Position numbers and translations under genes: made by a program. The notes under the pieces are model-generated. The model saw only the letters and a program-made list of their open reading frames with translations. It had not been told where the DNA came from and made no database searches. A DNA stretch of 64,000 nucleotides, taken from the NCBI RefSeq assembly GCF_012275535.1, contig NZ_JAAVTK010000012.1, forward strand, positions 69,350 to 133,349. The letters run 5' to 3'. Below, piece by piece: positions 26,590 through 36,000 of the stretch; position 1 is the first letter of the stretch; each line of letters begins with the position of its first letter. Source of the stretch: Hymenobacter artigasi. GTDB lineage: Bacteria; Bacteroidota; Bacteroidia; Cytophagales; Hymenobacteraceae.

Positions 26590-28683
26590 ATGACGAAAGC
26601 TGTTTTCATTGCCGCCGCCGAGCCCTACAGCGGGAAGTCGCTGATTACGCTGGGGCTGGTAAATATGCTGCTGGGCCAAACGCGGCAGGTGGGCTACTTC
26701 AAGCCGCTCATCGACTACGACCCCGCCCAGGAGCCCGACCCGCGCCTGGCCACCATCAGCAGCTACTTTAAGCTGCCGCTGCCCGCCGCCGATACCTACG
26801 CCTACACCCGTGCCGAGGCCCTGGCACTAATGGAAACCGGCGCGCAGGGCGAGCTGATTGACACCGTGATTCGCCGGTTTAAGCACTGGGAAGACACCTG
26901 CGATTTCACGGTGGTGGAGGGCAGCGACTTCGTGGGGCCGGGCACGGCGTTTGAGTTCGACGCCAACGTCTCGATTGCCAAAAACCTGGGTGTGCCCGTC
27001 ATCCTGGTGGTGTCGGGGCAGGGCAAGAGCACGGCCCAGGTCGTGAGCGCCGTGCTCACCACGCTGCGCAACTTCGAGAGCCGCGAGGTGCCCGTGCTGC
27101 AAGTGGTGGCCAACCGCATTGCCCCGGCCCAGGTGGCCGATGTGCAGGCGCTGCTGCGCGACCAGCTGCCGGCCGAAGTGCTGCTCGCCCTCATCCCCGA
27201 CGACCCAAACCTGCTGCACCCCACCATGCGCGAAATCCAGGCTGGGCTGGGGGGCAAGCTGCTGTTTGGAGAGGCGGGCCTGGGCAATCAGGTCGATAAC
27301 TACGTGATTGGGGCCATGCAGGTGCCCAACTTCCTCAACTACCTCAAGGAGAATGTGCTGATTGTGACGCCGGGCGACCGTGGCGACATCATCGTGTGTG
27401 CCCTGCAGGCAGATTTGTCGGCCAACTACCCCAAGGTGGCGGGCATCGTGCTCTCCACCGGCACGGAGCCCGACGAGCCCGTGCGGCGGCTGCTCGAGGG
27501 CCTGCCCGATGCCGTGCCCATTCTGGCCGTAGCCACCGGCACCTTCGAAACCACCACGCGGGTGAGCGCCATCCGCTCGCGCCTCACGCCCGACAATCCC
27601 CGGAAAATTCAGCTGGCCATCAGCACTTTCGACCGTTACGTGGACGTGCCGGCGCTGCGCGAAAAGCTGGTCAGCTTCCAGTCCGAGGGGCTCACGCCCC
27701 ACATGTTCCAGTACCGGCTCCTGCAATGGGCCCGGCGCTCGCGCCGCCACATCGTGCTGCCCGAGGGCAACGACGACCGCATTCTGCGCGCCGCCGCCCT
27801 GCTGCTGCACCAGAACGTGGTGGACCTCACCATTCTGGGTGACCCGGCCATGGTGGCCGCCTCCATCAAGCGCCTGGGCCTCACCATGCCAGCCGAGCAC
27901 CTGCGCATCATCGACCCGGTGAATTCGGCCCTCTACGCCGGCTACGTGGAAACGTTTTACGAGCTGCGCAAGGACAAGGGCGTGAACCACGACATGGCCC
28001 GCGACCTGCTGCGCGATGTGTCGTACTTCGGCTCGATGATGGTGTACATGGGCGATGCCGACGGCATGGTTTCGGGGGCGGTGCACACCACGCAGCACAC
28101 CATCCGGCCGGCGCTGCAGTTCATCAAAACCAAGCCCGGCGTGTCGGTGGTGTCGTCGGTGTTTTTCATGTGCCTGCCCGACCGCGTGGCGGTGTTCGGC
28201 GACTGCGCCGTGAACCCCAACCCCACGGCCGAGCAGCTGGCCGAAATCGCCATTTCCTCGGCCGATAGTAGCGCGGCCTTTGGCATCGAGCCCCGGGTAG
28301 CCATGCTCTCGTACTCGTCGGGCACCTCCGGCGCGGGGGCCGATGTAGAGAAGGTGCGCCAGGCCACCGAGCTGGTGCGCCAGCGCCGCCCCGACTTGAA
28401 AGTGGAAGGCCCCATCCAGTACGACGCGGCCGTGGACCCGCTCGTGGGCCGCCTGAAACTGCCCGATTCGGAAGTGGCCGGCCAGGCCAGCGTGCTCATC
28501 TTCCCCGATTTGAACACCGGCAACAACACCTACAAAGCCGTGCAGCGCGAAACCGGCGCGCTGGCCATCGGCCCGGTCCTGCAGGGCCTGAACAAGCCGG
28601 TGAACGACCTGAGCCGGGGCTGCACCGTGGACGACGTGTTCAACACCGTTGTTATTACCGCCATTCAAAGCCAGCAGGGGTAA
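26590..28683 (+). CDS. pta: phosphate acetyltransferase (long form)
   Basis: A 697-residue enzyme interconverting acetyl-CoA and acetyl phosphate. The N-terminal third is the BioD-like P-loop domain (FIAAAEPYSGKSLITLGLV), the middle is the DRTGG domain (VLIVTPGDRGDIIVCAL), and the catalytic PTA_PTB domain follows from about residue 380 (HIVLPEGNDDRILRAA, GDADGMVSGAVHTTQHTIRPAL, VFFMCLP, LIFPDLNTGNNTYKAVQR). This matches the long Pta of E. coli. Together with downstream ackA it forms the acetate overflow and ATP-generating pathway. The two genes are 258 bases apart, separated by palindromic elements. Confidence 0.96.
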   Translation: MTKAVFIAAAEPYSGKSLITLGLVNMLLGQTRQVGYFKPLIDYDPAQEPDPRLATISSYFKLPLPAADTYAYTRAEALALMETGAQGELIDTVIRRFKHWEDTCDFTVVEGSDFVGPGTAFEFDANVSIAKNLGVPVILVVSGQGKSTAQVVSAVLTTLRNFESREVPVLQVVANRIAPAQVADVQALLRDQLPAEVLLALIPDDPNLLHPTMREIQAGLGGKLLFGEAGLGNQVDNYVIGAMQVPNFLNYLKENVLIVTPGDRGDIIVCALQADLSANYPKVAGIVLSTGTEPDEPVRRLLEGLPDAVPILAVATGTFETTTRVSAIRSRLTPDNPRKIQLAISTFDRYVDVPALREKLVSFQSEGLTPHMFQYRLLQWARRSRRHIVLPEGNDDRILRAAALLLHQNVVDLTILGDPAMVAASIKRLGLTMPAEHLRIIDPVNSALYAGYVETFYELRKDKGVNHDMARDLLRDVSYFGSMMVYMGDADGMVSGAVHTTQHTIRPALQFIKTKPGVSVVSSVFFMCLPDRVAVFGDCAVNPNPTAEQLAEIAISSADSSAAFGIEPRVAMLSYSSGTSGAGADVEKVRQATELVRQRRPDLKVEGPIQYDAAVDPLVGRLKLPDSEVAGQASVLIFPDLNTGNNTYKAVQRETGALAIGPVLQGLNKPVNDLSRGCTVDDVFNTVVITAIQSQQG

Positions 28684-28686
28684 TTT

Positions 28687-28844
28687 TAGAGCAGTTTTCG
28701 GGTTTAGGTGCAGCTTAGGAGACCCGCAGGCAGTAGCGCGAACTTTGTAGTTCGCGTCCCCGCGCCGTTCGAACTGCTCTAACGGCGCGGGGACGCGAAC
28801 GACAAAGTTCGCGCTATGTGTACACGAATCTGAAAACCGCTCTA
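28687..28844. repeat. palindromic element family A, copy 1
   Basis: Outer ends TAGAGCAGTTTTC and GAAAACCGCTCTA are inverted, and the core is a 36-base inverted repeat (28734-28769 with 28781-28816; left arm TAGCGCGAACTTTGTAGTTC onward). It lies between pta and ackA. Related copies are at 30759, 43482 and 52712. Confidence 0.85.
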
Positions 28845-28937
28845 ATTATGAGTTATGAATTGAAAATGATGAATTACCCAAACCAGCAATTCGTAAAGCA
28901 TTCATTTATAACTCATAATTTTTAATTCATAATTAAA
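28845..28937. repeat. AT-rich imperfect inverted repeat before ackA
   Basis: ATTATGAGTTATGAATT and a later complementary block (ATAACTCATAATT, AATTCATAATT) form a long AT-rich imperfect stem ending four bases before the ackA start. It may hold the ackA promoter or affect translation start. Confidence 0.55.
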
Positions 28938-28941
28938 CAGG

Positions 28942-30153
28942 GTGAATATCTTCGTTCTCAATTCCGGCAGCAGCTCCATTAAGTATCAGCTATTTCGCTG
29001 GCCGGCCGAGCGGCCCGTGTGCAGCGGACTGGTAGAGCGCGTCGGCTCGGCGCAGGCCACCATTACCCACCAGGTTTTCGACCTGCAGGCCCCCGCCAAC
29101 CCGCCGGCCGAAACCAAGCTAACCCTGCCGCTGGCCGACCACGAAGCGGGCCTGCACGAAGTGGTGCGCCTGCTAACGGCCGCGCCCGGCGGCATTATCG
29201 CAGACCCGGCCGATATTGCGATAGTCGGGCACCGGGTGGTGCACGGGGGCGAAACCTACGCGGCGGCCACGCGCATCACGCCTGCGGTGAAGGCCGAAAT
29301 CAAGCGGCTGTTTGCGCTGGCCCCGCTGCACAATCCGGCCAACTACGTGGGCATTGAGGTGGCCGAGCGCGTGTTTGCGCAGGCCCGGCAAGTAGCAGTG
29401 TTCGATACGGCGTTTCACCAGACCCTGCCCGAACGCGCGTTTCGCTACGCCCTGCCCACGGCCCTCTACACCGAGCAGCGCATCCGTAAGTACGGCTTCC
29501 ACGGCACCAGCCACCAGTACGTGGCCGCGCAGGCTGCCGCTTACCTCCAAAAGCCCGATGCCCGGCTCATCACCATTCACCTGGGCAACGGGTGCAGCAT
29601 GGCTGCCGTGCGGGATGGGCAGTCGCTGGATACTAGCATGGGGTTCAGCCCGTTGGCGGGCCTGGTGATGGGCACCCGCTCGGGGGATATCGACCCGTCG
29701 GTGCTGCTGTACCTGCTGGGGCCGCTGGGCTACACCGCGGAGCAAGTGAACACCCTGCTCAACAAGGAAAGCGGCATGCTGGGCCTGACCGGCTCCAACG
29801 ACATGCGCGACATCGGCGCGGCGCTGGCCGCTGGCGATGCCCGCGCCGCGCTGGCCTACGACCTCTACGCCTACCGCATTCGCCAGTACATCGGGGCCTA
29901 CACCGCCGTACTTAACGGGCTGGATGCCATCGTTTTCACGGCGGGCGTGGGCGAAAACGATGCGCTGGTCCGCTCGCGGGTCTGTGAAAACATGGAGTTT
30001 TTCGGGCTCAACCTGGACGAGGATAAAAACCAGCAGCGCCTGCCCGGCCTGCGGGAGTTGAACCGGCCGGAAAGCCGGGTGAAAATCCTGGTTATTCCAA
30101 CGGCCGAAGAGTTGGAGATTGCGCGGCAATGCGCGGACCTGCTTAGCAGGTAG
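28942..30153 (+). CDS. ackA: acetate kinase
   Basis: A 403-residue enzyme making acetate and ATP from acetyl phosphate and ADP. Family motifs: start NIFVLNSGSSSIKYQLF, VGHRVVHGGE (His and Arg of the active site), FDTAFHQTLPERAFRYALP, RKYGFHGTSHQYV, HLGNGCSMAAV, MGFSPLAGLVMGTRSGDIDP and VFTAGVGENDALVR. The start is GTG 28942, which gives the canonical first residues. It follows pta on the same strand and is separated from it by two inverted-repeat elements. Confidence 0.96.
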   Translation: MNIFVLNSGSSSIKYQLFRWPAERPVCSGLVERVGSAQATITHQVFDLQAPANPPAETKLTLPLADHEAGLHEVVRLLTAAPGGIIADPADIAIVGHRVVHGGETYAAATRITPAVKAEIKRLFALAPLHNPANYVGIEVAERVFAQARQVAVFDTAFHQTLPERAFRYALPTALYTEQRIRKYGFHGTSHQYVAAQAAAYLQKPDARLITIHLGNGCSMAAVRDGQSLDTSMGFSPLAGLVMGTRSGDIDPSVLLYLLGPLGYTAEQVNTLLNKESGMLGLTGSNDMRDIGAALAAGDARAALAYDLYAYRIRQYIGAYTAVLNGLDAIVFTAGVGENDALVRSRVCENMEFFGLNLDEDKNQQRLPGLRELNRPESRVKILVIPTAEELEIARQCADLLSR

Positions 30154-30324
30154 TCCGTCGTAAGTAGTCAGTAATCACAGCAATGGCACCGGCCGGCTGC
30201 CAATTCCTGGGGGTTATTGGCCGCAGCGCAACAACCAGTGTGCATCTTTGCTTAGTAAACCCCATCGCCCCCCGCCCCAATGCTGCGTGGGTGGGGCCGC
30301 ATACCCGCTCAGTTATTTTCTGTC

Positions 30325-30723
30325 ATGGCCCAGCGCATTCTTCACGATACCCCCAGCCTCACCATCTCCTACAGCTACGCCGACGACTGGCTGTACCTCG
30401 ACTGGCACGGCAAGCTCGATGACGAGTCCGTGATGGCTGGGGCCCTCAAAGTGCTTGAACTGCTGCAGCAGGAGCGGTGCGCCAAAGTGCTGAATGACAA
30501 CACTCACGTTTACGGCCTATGGGCCGATGCAGCCAAATGGGGGAGCGATGTATTTTTCCCGCAACTCTACGCGGCTGGCTGCCGCTACTTCTCGTGGGTG
30601 CATTCGGCAGAGCGCTACAGCCAGCTTTCGGCCGAGCTGGCCGTGGAACAAACCGCTGCCGGCATAATTTTTATGTCGTTTTCCAACCTGTCTACTGCCT
30701 CCGAGTGGCTTCGCAGTATGTAA
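30325..30723 (+). CDS. small STAS/SpoIIAA-like protein, unknown function
   Basis: A 132-residue soluble protein. The pattern of short strands and helices (LTISYSYADDWLYLDWHGKLDDESVMAGALKVLELL, CAKVLNDNTHVYGLWADAAKWGSDVFFPQLYAAGCRYFSWVHS) resembles the small STAS-like proteins common in Cytophagales, which carry a substrate-free strand-helix fold. That call is from fold pattern only. ATG 30325 is preferred over 30280 because it starts just before the first strand. No operon partner is evident. Confidence 0.65.
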   Translation: MAQRILHDTPSLTISYSYADDWLYLDWHGKLDDESVMAGALKVLELLQQERCAKVLNDNTHVYGLWADAAKWGSDVFFPQLYAAGCRYFSWVHSAERYSQLSAELAVEQTAAGIIFMSFSNLSTASEWLRSM

Positions 30724-30758
30724 GGGCGAAGGGTGCCCCTGGCCTTTTTGCTTCGCCT

Positions 30759-30914
30759 TAGAGCGGTTTTCAGATTCGTGTACACGTAGCGCGAACTTTG
30801 TAGTTCGCGTCCCCGCGCCGTTAGAACGGCTCTGACAGCGTGGGGACGCGAACTACAAAGTTCGCGTTACTGCTTGCTGGCCTCCTAAACTGTATAAACC
30901 TGAAAACTGCTCTG
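30759..30914. repeat. palindromic element family A, copy 2
   Basis: Ends TAGAGCGGTTTTC and GAAAACTGCTCTG, core inverted repeat GTAGCGCGAACTTTGTAG with ACTACAAAGTTCGCGTTAC. It lies between two converging genes. Diverged from copy 1 mainly in the centre and right flank. Confidence 0.85.
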
Positions 30915-30960
30915 AGCCCCTTGCACCGGCTGCTTTTTTAGTGCAGACTATTTGCCGGGT

Positions 30961-31521
30961 TTAGGCCTTGCGGGCCAGCTGCTGCTTCAACTCGGCTAGC
31001 TGCCGGTCATTTTCCTGGGCCGCCAGTCGTGCGGCCAGGCGTAGCTCAATCTCGTCCATCGCAATAGCGGCCAAGTCCTGCAATATCAGTTTCTGGCCCT
31101 CGGTCAGGTAGCGCTGCTTCTGGTCGATGAGGCAAAACGTGCCCAGCATGTGGCCGTCGTGGGTCTGTAGCGGGGCGGCGGCGTAAAACCGTAGGCCAAA
31201 CTCGCCTGCTACCAGTGGGTTGGCCAGGGTACGCGGGTCGCGGCGGGCATCCTCCACAATGTAAACCTCCTCCGAAAGAATAGCTGAGTCGCACAGCCCG
31301 CCGCCCCGGTCAATCTGCGCCGCGTCCAGGCCGTGGCGCGACTTAAACCAGATACGGTCCTCGTCTACCAGGCTAATGAGGGCTATGGGCATGTTAAAAA
31401 CCTTGGCCGCCAGCCCGGCCAGGCGGTTCATGCTGCCATCTTCCGGCGTATCCAGGATATTGTAGCGCCTCAATACCTGCAGGCGCGCGGCTTCCGGGTT
31501 CGTTTCAATGGTCGTTATCAT
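30961..31521 (-). CDS. GAF-domain protein
   Basis: A 186-residue cytoplasmic protein. The start (NPEAARLQVLRRYNILDTPEDGSMNRLAGLAAKVFNMPIALISLVD) is the usual N terminus of stand-alone GAF sensors, with DRIWFKSRHGLDAAQIDRGGGLCDSAIL and FYAAAPLQTHDGHMLGTFCLID following. A C-terminal helix of about 35 residues (LAARLAAQENDRQLAELKQQL) is probably coiled-coil. There is no output domain, so it may act by binding another signalling protein. The ligand is unknown. Confidence 0.85.
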   Translation of the reverse strand: MITTIETNPEAARLQVLRRYNILDTPEDGSMNRLAGLAAKVFNMPIALISLVDEDRIWFKSRHGLDAAQIDRGGGLCDSAILSEEVYIVEDARRDPRTLANPLVAGEFGLRFYAAAPLQTHDGHMLGTFCLIDQKQRYLTEGQKLILQDLAAIAMDEIELRLAARLAAQENDRQLAELKQQLARKA

Positions 31522-31827
31522 AGCGGAAGGAAAATGGGGCGGTGGACTGTTAGTCGGGCCGGGTTGCTCCCGTGGAGCTTCCCGGCCTTCGTTTAACGCC
31601 TACGCACATTTGGAGGGGTATGACAAACGCGCTGCGGAATAAAAGCAACCCAAAGAGGGCTGCGAACAGCCCAAAGATACCCATGGTGTCCCCAACGACA
31701 AGGATAATAACAGCGGCTTGAGCAGGGCTGGGCCCCATCACTGACCAATCAGTATTGAAGCGTAGCGCCCGTACCACGATAGCCGTTTAATCATTCCAGA
31801 AAACCGCCCAATTAGTACCCTATGGCC
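31522..31827. other. intergenic, no firmly supported gene
   Basis: A minus-strand frame opening at a GTG (31777-31550) has one hydrophobic stretch (MGIFGLFAALFGLLLF) and could encode a tiny membrane protein, but start and tail look noncoding. Nothing else seen. Confidence 0.35.
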
Positions 31828-32733
31828 TTATTTCTCATCTAAAAACAGGAATATCTTCCGGTATGCCTCCTCCAGCTCGCTCGCGGAAGGGCTATGTTGA
31901 CCCTCCGGCACGTAGAGCACGGTGTTTTTTTGCCGGTTCTGCTGGAGCTGGTCCACAAAGCCAGTAAACGTAACGGGCGGCACCTGGTCATCCTGGCCCC
32001 CGTGCCAGATAAAAAAGGGCGGGTCGCGCGGGTCCAGATAAGTGAGGGGTTCGTATTGCCGGGTAGTTTCTTTTGGCGCGTACCCGACGGTTTCGGGGAA
32101 CAGCGCCAGACCGATTTCTTTCATGACGGGCACCGGATGATTCATGAAAACCGCTTCCACGACATCTAGCCCGCCCACCGGGCCGGAAAAGTTGACCACG
32201 CCGGCAATGTGGATGCCCGGTACGAGCGGGTGCGGGTAGGTGGGGTCGTTGGCGGTCACGGCCACCAGGCTGGCGATGTGGGCACCAGCGGAAAAGCCCG
32301 TCAGCACAACCCGCTCCAGGTTCAGGGGGTAGGTGCTGCGGTGCGCCGCCAGGAAGTTGAGGGCCAGCGTTAAATCTTCCGAGGCCACGGGAATGCCCCG
32401 CTTGAGCCGGTAGTTGAGGTTAACGACGGTGACACCTTTCTTCAAATAAGGCTGAATGTACCGTTCTTCCCGGGTTTTGTCGCTGAGGTAATATCCTCCG
32501 CCGTGCAGGAAAACAACGGTGTAGTTTTTGGCGTGGCGCTTCGCACCGTCGGCCGAGCGGTAAACGTCCATGGTTTGCTCCTTGTCGGCCCCGTAGGGCA
32601 CATCCTTGGTCACGACGTAGGTAGCCTGAACCTGGTCCGGGGTTTTGTCGGCCACGGCCGCCAGTTTCATGGAACAGGAGGCCAGGGCCATCGTAGCGGC
32701 CACCACGCGGAGCCAAATCAGGGGGGAGTGCAT
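31828..32733 (-). CDS. alpha/beta-hydrolase (carboxylesterase-like) lipoprotein
   Basis: A 301-residue hydrolase anchored by a lipoprotein signal (lipobox Leu-Ala-Ser-Cys, Cys20). Motifs: oxyanion-hole HGGG at 77-80 (VVFLHGGGYYLS), nucleophile Ser148 in GFSAG, a likely acid Asp in WHGGQDDQVPP and a likely catalytic His in PEGQHSPSA. This pattern is that of BD-FAE/esterase-lipase family enzymes acting on acetyl or feruloyl esters or small esters. Substrate unknown. It stands alone on the minus strand. Confidence 0.88.
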   Translation of the reverse strand: MHSPLIWLRVVAATMALASCSMKLAAVADKTPDQVQATYVVTKDVPYGADKEQTMDVYRSADGAKRHAKNYTVVFLHGGGYYLSDKTREERYIQPYLKKGVTVVNLNYRLKRGIPVASEDLTLALNFLAAHRSTYPLNLERVVLTGFSAGAHIASLVAVTANDPTYPHPLVPGIHIAGVVNFSGPVGGLDVVEAVFMNHPVPVMKEIGLALFPETVGYAPKETTRQYEPLTYLDPRDPPFFIWHGGQDDQVPPVTFTGFVDQLQQNRQKNTVLYVPEGQHSPSASELEEAYRKIFLFLDEK

Positions 32734-33011
32734 AAGAGCGAAGCGTTGAGCGGAAGCCAGCGGATGGCCCCTGCCGTGTAAGGCGGGGGTGCGGAGCAGC
32801 GGAGGCCACTGCCCCGTTCCCGGCGGGGCTAAAAGTAACTACGGGCCGGCCTTGTTCTGAAAGTGGTCGGAATGGCAAACGCGCGTATCATTTCAGTGCG
32901 CCCCCGTCCACTTGCCTAGCTACTTCGCAACCGGCCCCGTACCTAGAAGCGTAAGCCGGTTCTGCCCAGCGGGCTCCAGGTAACTGAGGACTGCTTATTC
33001 CGAGCGATACG

Positions 33012-36000
33012 CTACTGCTTCAATAGCTTTTGCGCGCCCGCCAGCCCGCCATCGGCATTGCGAATGTAGACCAGGTACAGGCCCGGGCTCCAGCCGCTGA
33101 CTTCCAGCTCCTGGTCAGCCTCCGTGGCCGGGCCGGCGAATACCAGGCGGCCATCGCTGGCATATATGTGCAGGGTTTGGCCAAGGTACAGCCCCAGGAG
33201 GCGCACGCTGCTCGTGGTGGGGTTGGGCACCAGCCGCACGGTGCTGGCGGTGCCGCAGGCCCCAGTTAAGACGGTAATGGGACTGTAAGTGCTGGTGTGG
33301 TCCAGGTCGATTAGCCGGAGGCGGTAGTAGTTCACCCCCGCGCCGGGCTGCTGGTCGAGGTAGCGGTAGGTGCTGCCGCCGGGGCTGTTGCGGCTCGTGA
33401 TGGCCGCTATTTTCACGAACGAGCGGCCATCGGGGCTGCGCTCCAGCTCGAACCGGTCGCTCTGCGTTTCGCTGGCCGTGGTCCAGTCGAGCCGCACGTC
33501 GCAGGGGCCGCTGGCCGTAGCGGTAAAGCGGGCCAACGTTACGGGTAGGGGAGAGGCCCCCAGGGTCAGGCCCAGGCCAAACTGACTGAAGCTGCTCAGG
33601 CCCAGGCGCAGGGCGTAGCCATTGGCCCGCAGGCGGCCGGCGCCGCCGTCGGGGTTGAGGCTGCCGCCGCCGCCGGTCCAGTCGGCCGCGTCGGTGCTGG
33701 TGTCGGGGCGTTTGAGGATGGCGAAGTAATTGTCGGTCAGGCTACTGAAGGGTAATAGGCTCACTTTGGCGTCGTAGCTGCCGGCGCTGGGCTGGGTGCC
33801 GGGCGTGAGCGTCCAGACCCCGGCGCTGTGCACGGTGCTGTACGGGGTGCGGTAGCCGGGCTCGTGGTAGGTCAGGTTGGCATCGGTGCCGGGCTTGGGG
33901 CCAAAGCTGGCATCTATGGTGCCGAAGCCCGCGCCGCGCAGATTATTGTCAATCAACTCATAAAGTGCATATTGGCTGGCCGTGCCCACGGGGAAGGCAT
34001 ACGTGGCCGCCACATTGGGAGTGAGGGCGCGGCGCAGGGTGCCGGCCACGTAGCTGCCGGCGCTGTAGCCGCTGAGGCTGGGGGCGCTGGCGTTGCCGTG
34101 CACCCATTTGCGGCTGCCCGTGGTGATGAGGCCGGCATTGAGCACCAGATTGCCGCTGGTGCTGGCATCCGTAGCGAGCGTGAGGCCGGCGGGGTTGTTC
34201 ACCACCACGCTGCCGAAGGTGCCGCCGGTCAGGGTCTGGGCGCTGCTGCCCTGGAAGGTGACCTGGCTGGTGGCGGCCGGCGTTACGGTGCCGGTATTCA
34301 CCCAATTGCCGGCCACGGCCAGCTGGCCGTTGCTGCCCAGCGTGAGGGTGGTGCCGGCCGGCATGGTGAGCGTGTGCACGGCCGCTCCGGCCGCATTCAG
34401 CGTGGGCTGCACGGGTATGCTGGCTATCAGGCTGTTGCCCAGGCTCACCGAAGTAGTGTTGCGGTTGATGGTGGCGTCGGTGGTAGCGTTGGGCAGGGTG
34501 CCGCTGGCCCAGTTGTGGCAATCGAGCCAGTTGCCGTCGGCCGCAATACTGTTGCCGCTCCAGGTGCCGGCCGGCCCGGCCAGGAGGGCATCGGTCACGA
34601 GCGGAAAGGTGCTCAGGTTGGTGTTGCTGGTGCTGCCGCAGCCGCTGTTGGCCGCCGTGGTCAGCGCCACTACCTGGTACTGCGTGGTGGCGGCGCTGGT
34701 GGCGATGGGGTAGTAATAGGGCGTGGCGGGGGCGCTCACGTCCTCGTAGGTGTTGGCCGTGAGGTTGTGAATGCGCAGGGTGAGCGGGAACTGCGCAGTG
34801 GTCAGCGCGAGGCCGGTTACGTTGTTGATGCCGTCGTAGGCCGTGAAATCGAGGCGAAGCGTGTGCGCGCCCTCGGCCGGGCAGGTGGTGCGGTTGGCGT
34901 AGTCGGCGCGGGGCAGGAAGCCGAAGCTCCAGCCCGGGTTATTGCCTTGGTCATTGGCCCCGTTGCGGCCGGCTTCGAAGTAGGCCCCGCCCGTGGCCCG
35001 GCTGTCGCGGATGTAGGTATAGTCGGCGCAAATGCCGCCCGTGGCCTTGGTCCAGGTAAACAGGCTGCCGTTCACGGTGCTTTGCAGCGTGACGGGGTTG
35101 TTGCTCAGGCCCACCGATGCCAGCGTGGCACTGGGGCCGAATTTGGTGGTGGTGGCAGCGGTGAAAACGTAGGCCCGGCCGGGAAAGAAAGTGAGCGTGC
35201 CGTTGATGGTATTGCTGCCCAGGATGTTGGTGGAGCCGGTGAGCTGGAGGTTGTGAAACGTGTTGTTCCCGGACAGCGCAATTACGGTTAAGGGGTTGTC
35301 AATCAACACGTCATTATACGACTGCCCGCCCCCGGTGAAGGCGCTGGCATTCACGGTGAGCAGGGAAGTGCCCGGCGTCACGGTCAGGTTGGCGGTTATG
35401 GCCACCACCCAGCTGCCATTCACGGTCAGCGGCGAAGCGCCCAGCTGCAGGGCCTTCGCCAGCACCCCCGACGTAGCGTAGTTGAGGATGCTGACGGGCT
35501 GGTCATTGGTCGAAAACGTGCCGGCCGTGTGCGTAATGCCGGCCGTGCTGCTGAACGGGTCGGCCAGCGTCACGCTGCCGCCGGGCACGTTCAGGTTGAG
35601 GTTGCCCGTCAGGCGCTGCCCGGCGCTGGTGAGGGTGCTGGCGGTGCCGGGGCCGAGAATCAGCAGGCCCCCGGCCAGGGCCAGGGTCATGTTGGGCGCG
35701 GCGGCCCAGGTCACGGAGCCGTACACGCTCAGCAGGTTGCCGGCCACGCTGCGCAGGGCCAGGTTTTTGCCGTTGGTCAGGCCACTGCAATCAATGCTGC
35801 GGCAGTTGGACGCGGCCAGGTCGATGGTCAGCGTCTGGCCAGTGGTCGTTACCGAGCCGGCATCCACCAGAACGTTATCAACGAGTGAGGGGGTGCATTC
35901 GCCGCCCGGCCCGCCGCTGCTCAGGCTCCAGTGCGCGGCATCGTTCCAGTTGCCGCCCCCGCCCACCCAGTACAAGGTGCGGGCCGGCGGGGGCGTGATG

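Noticed and set aside
26827..28668. 613-residue open frame opposite pta
   Set aside because: Antisense shadow of pta, rich in His/Gly/Arg with no motif.
31550..31777. 75-residue frame with one hydrophobic segment
   Set aside because: GTG start, no family, Pro/Arg-rich tail; kept only as a note in the gap description.
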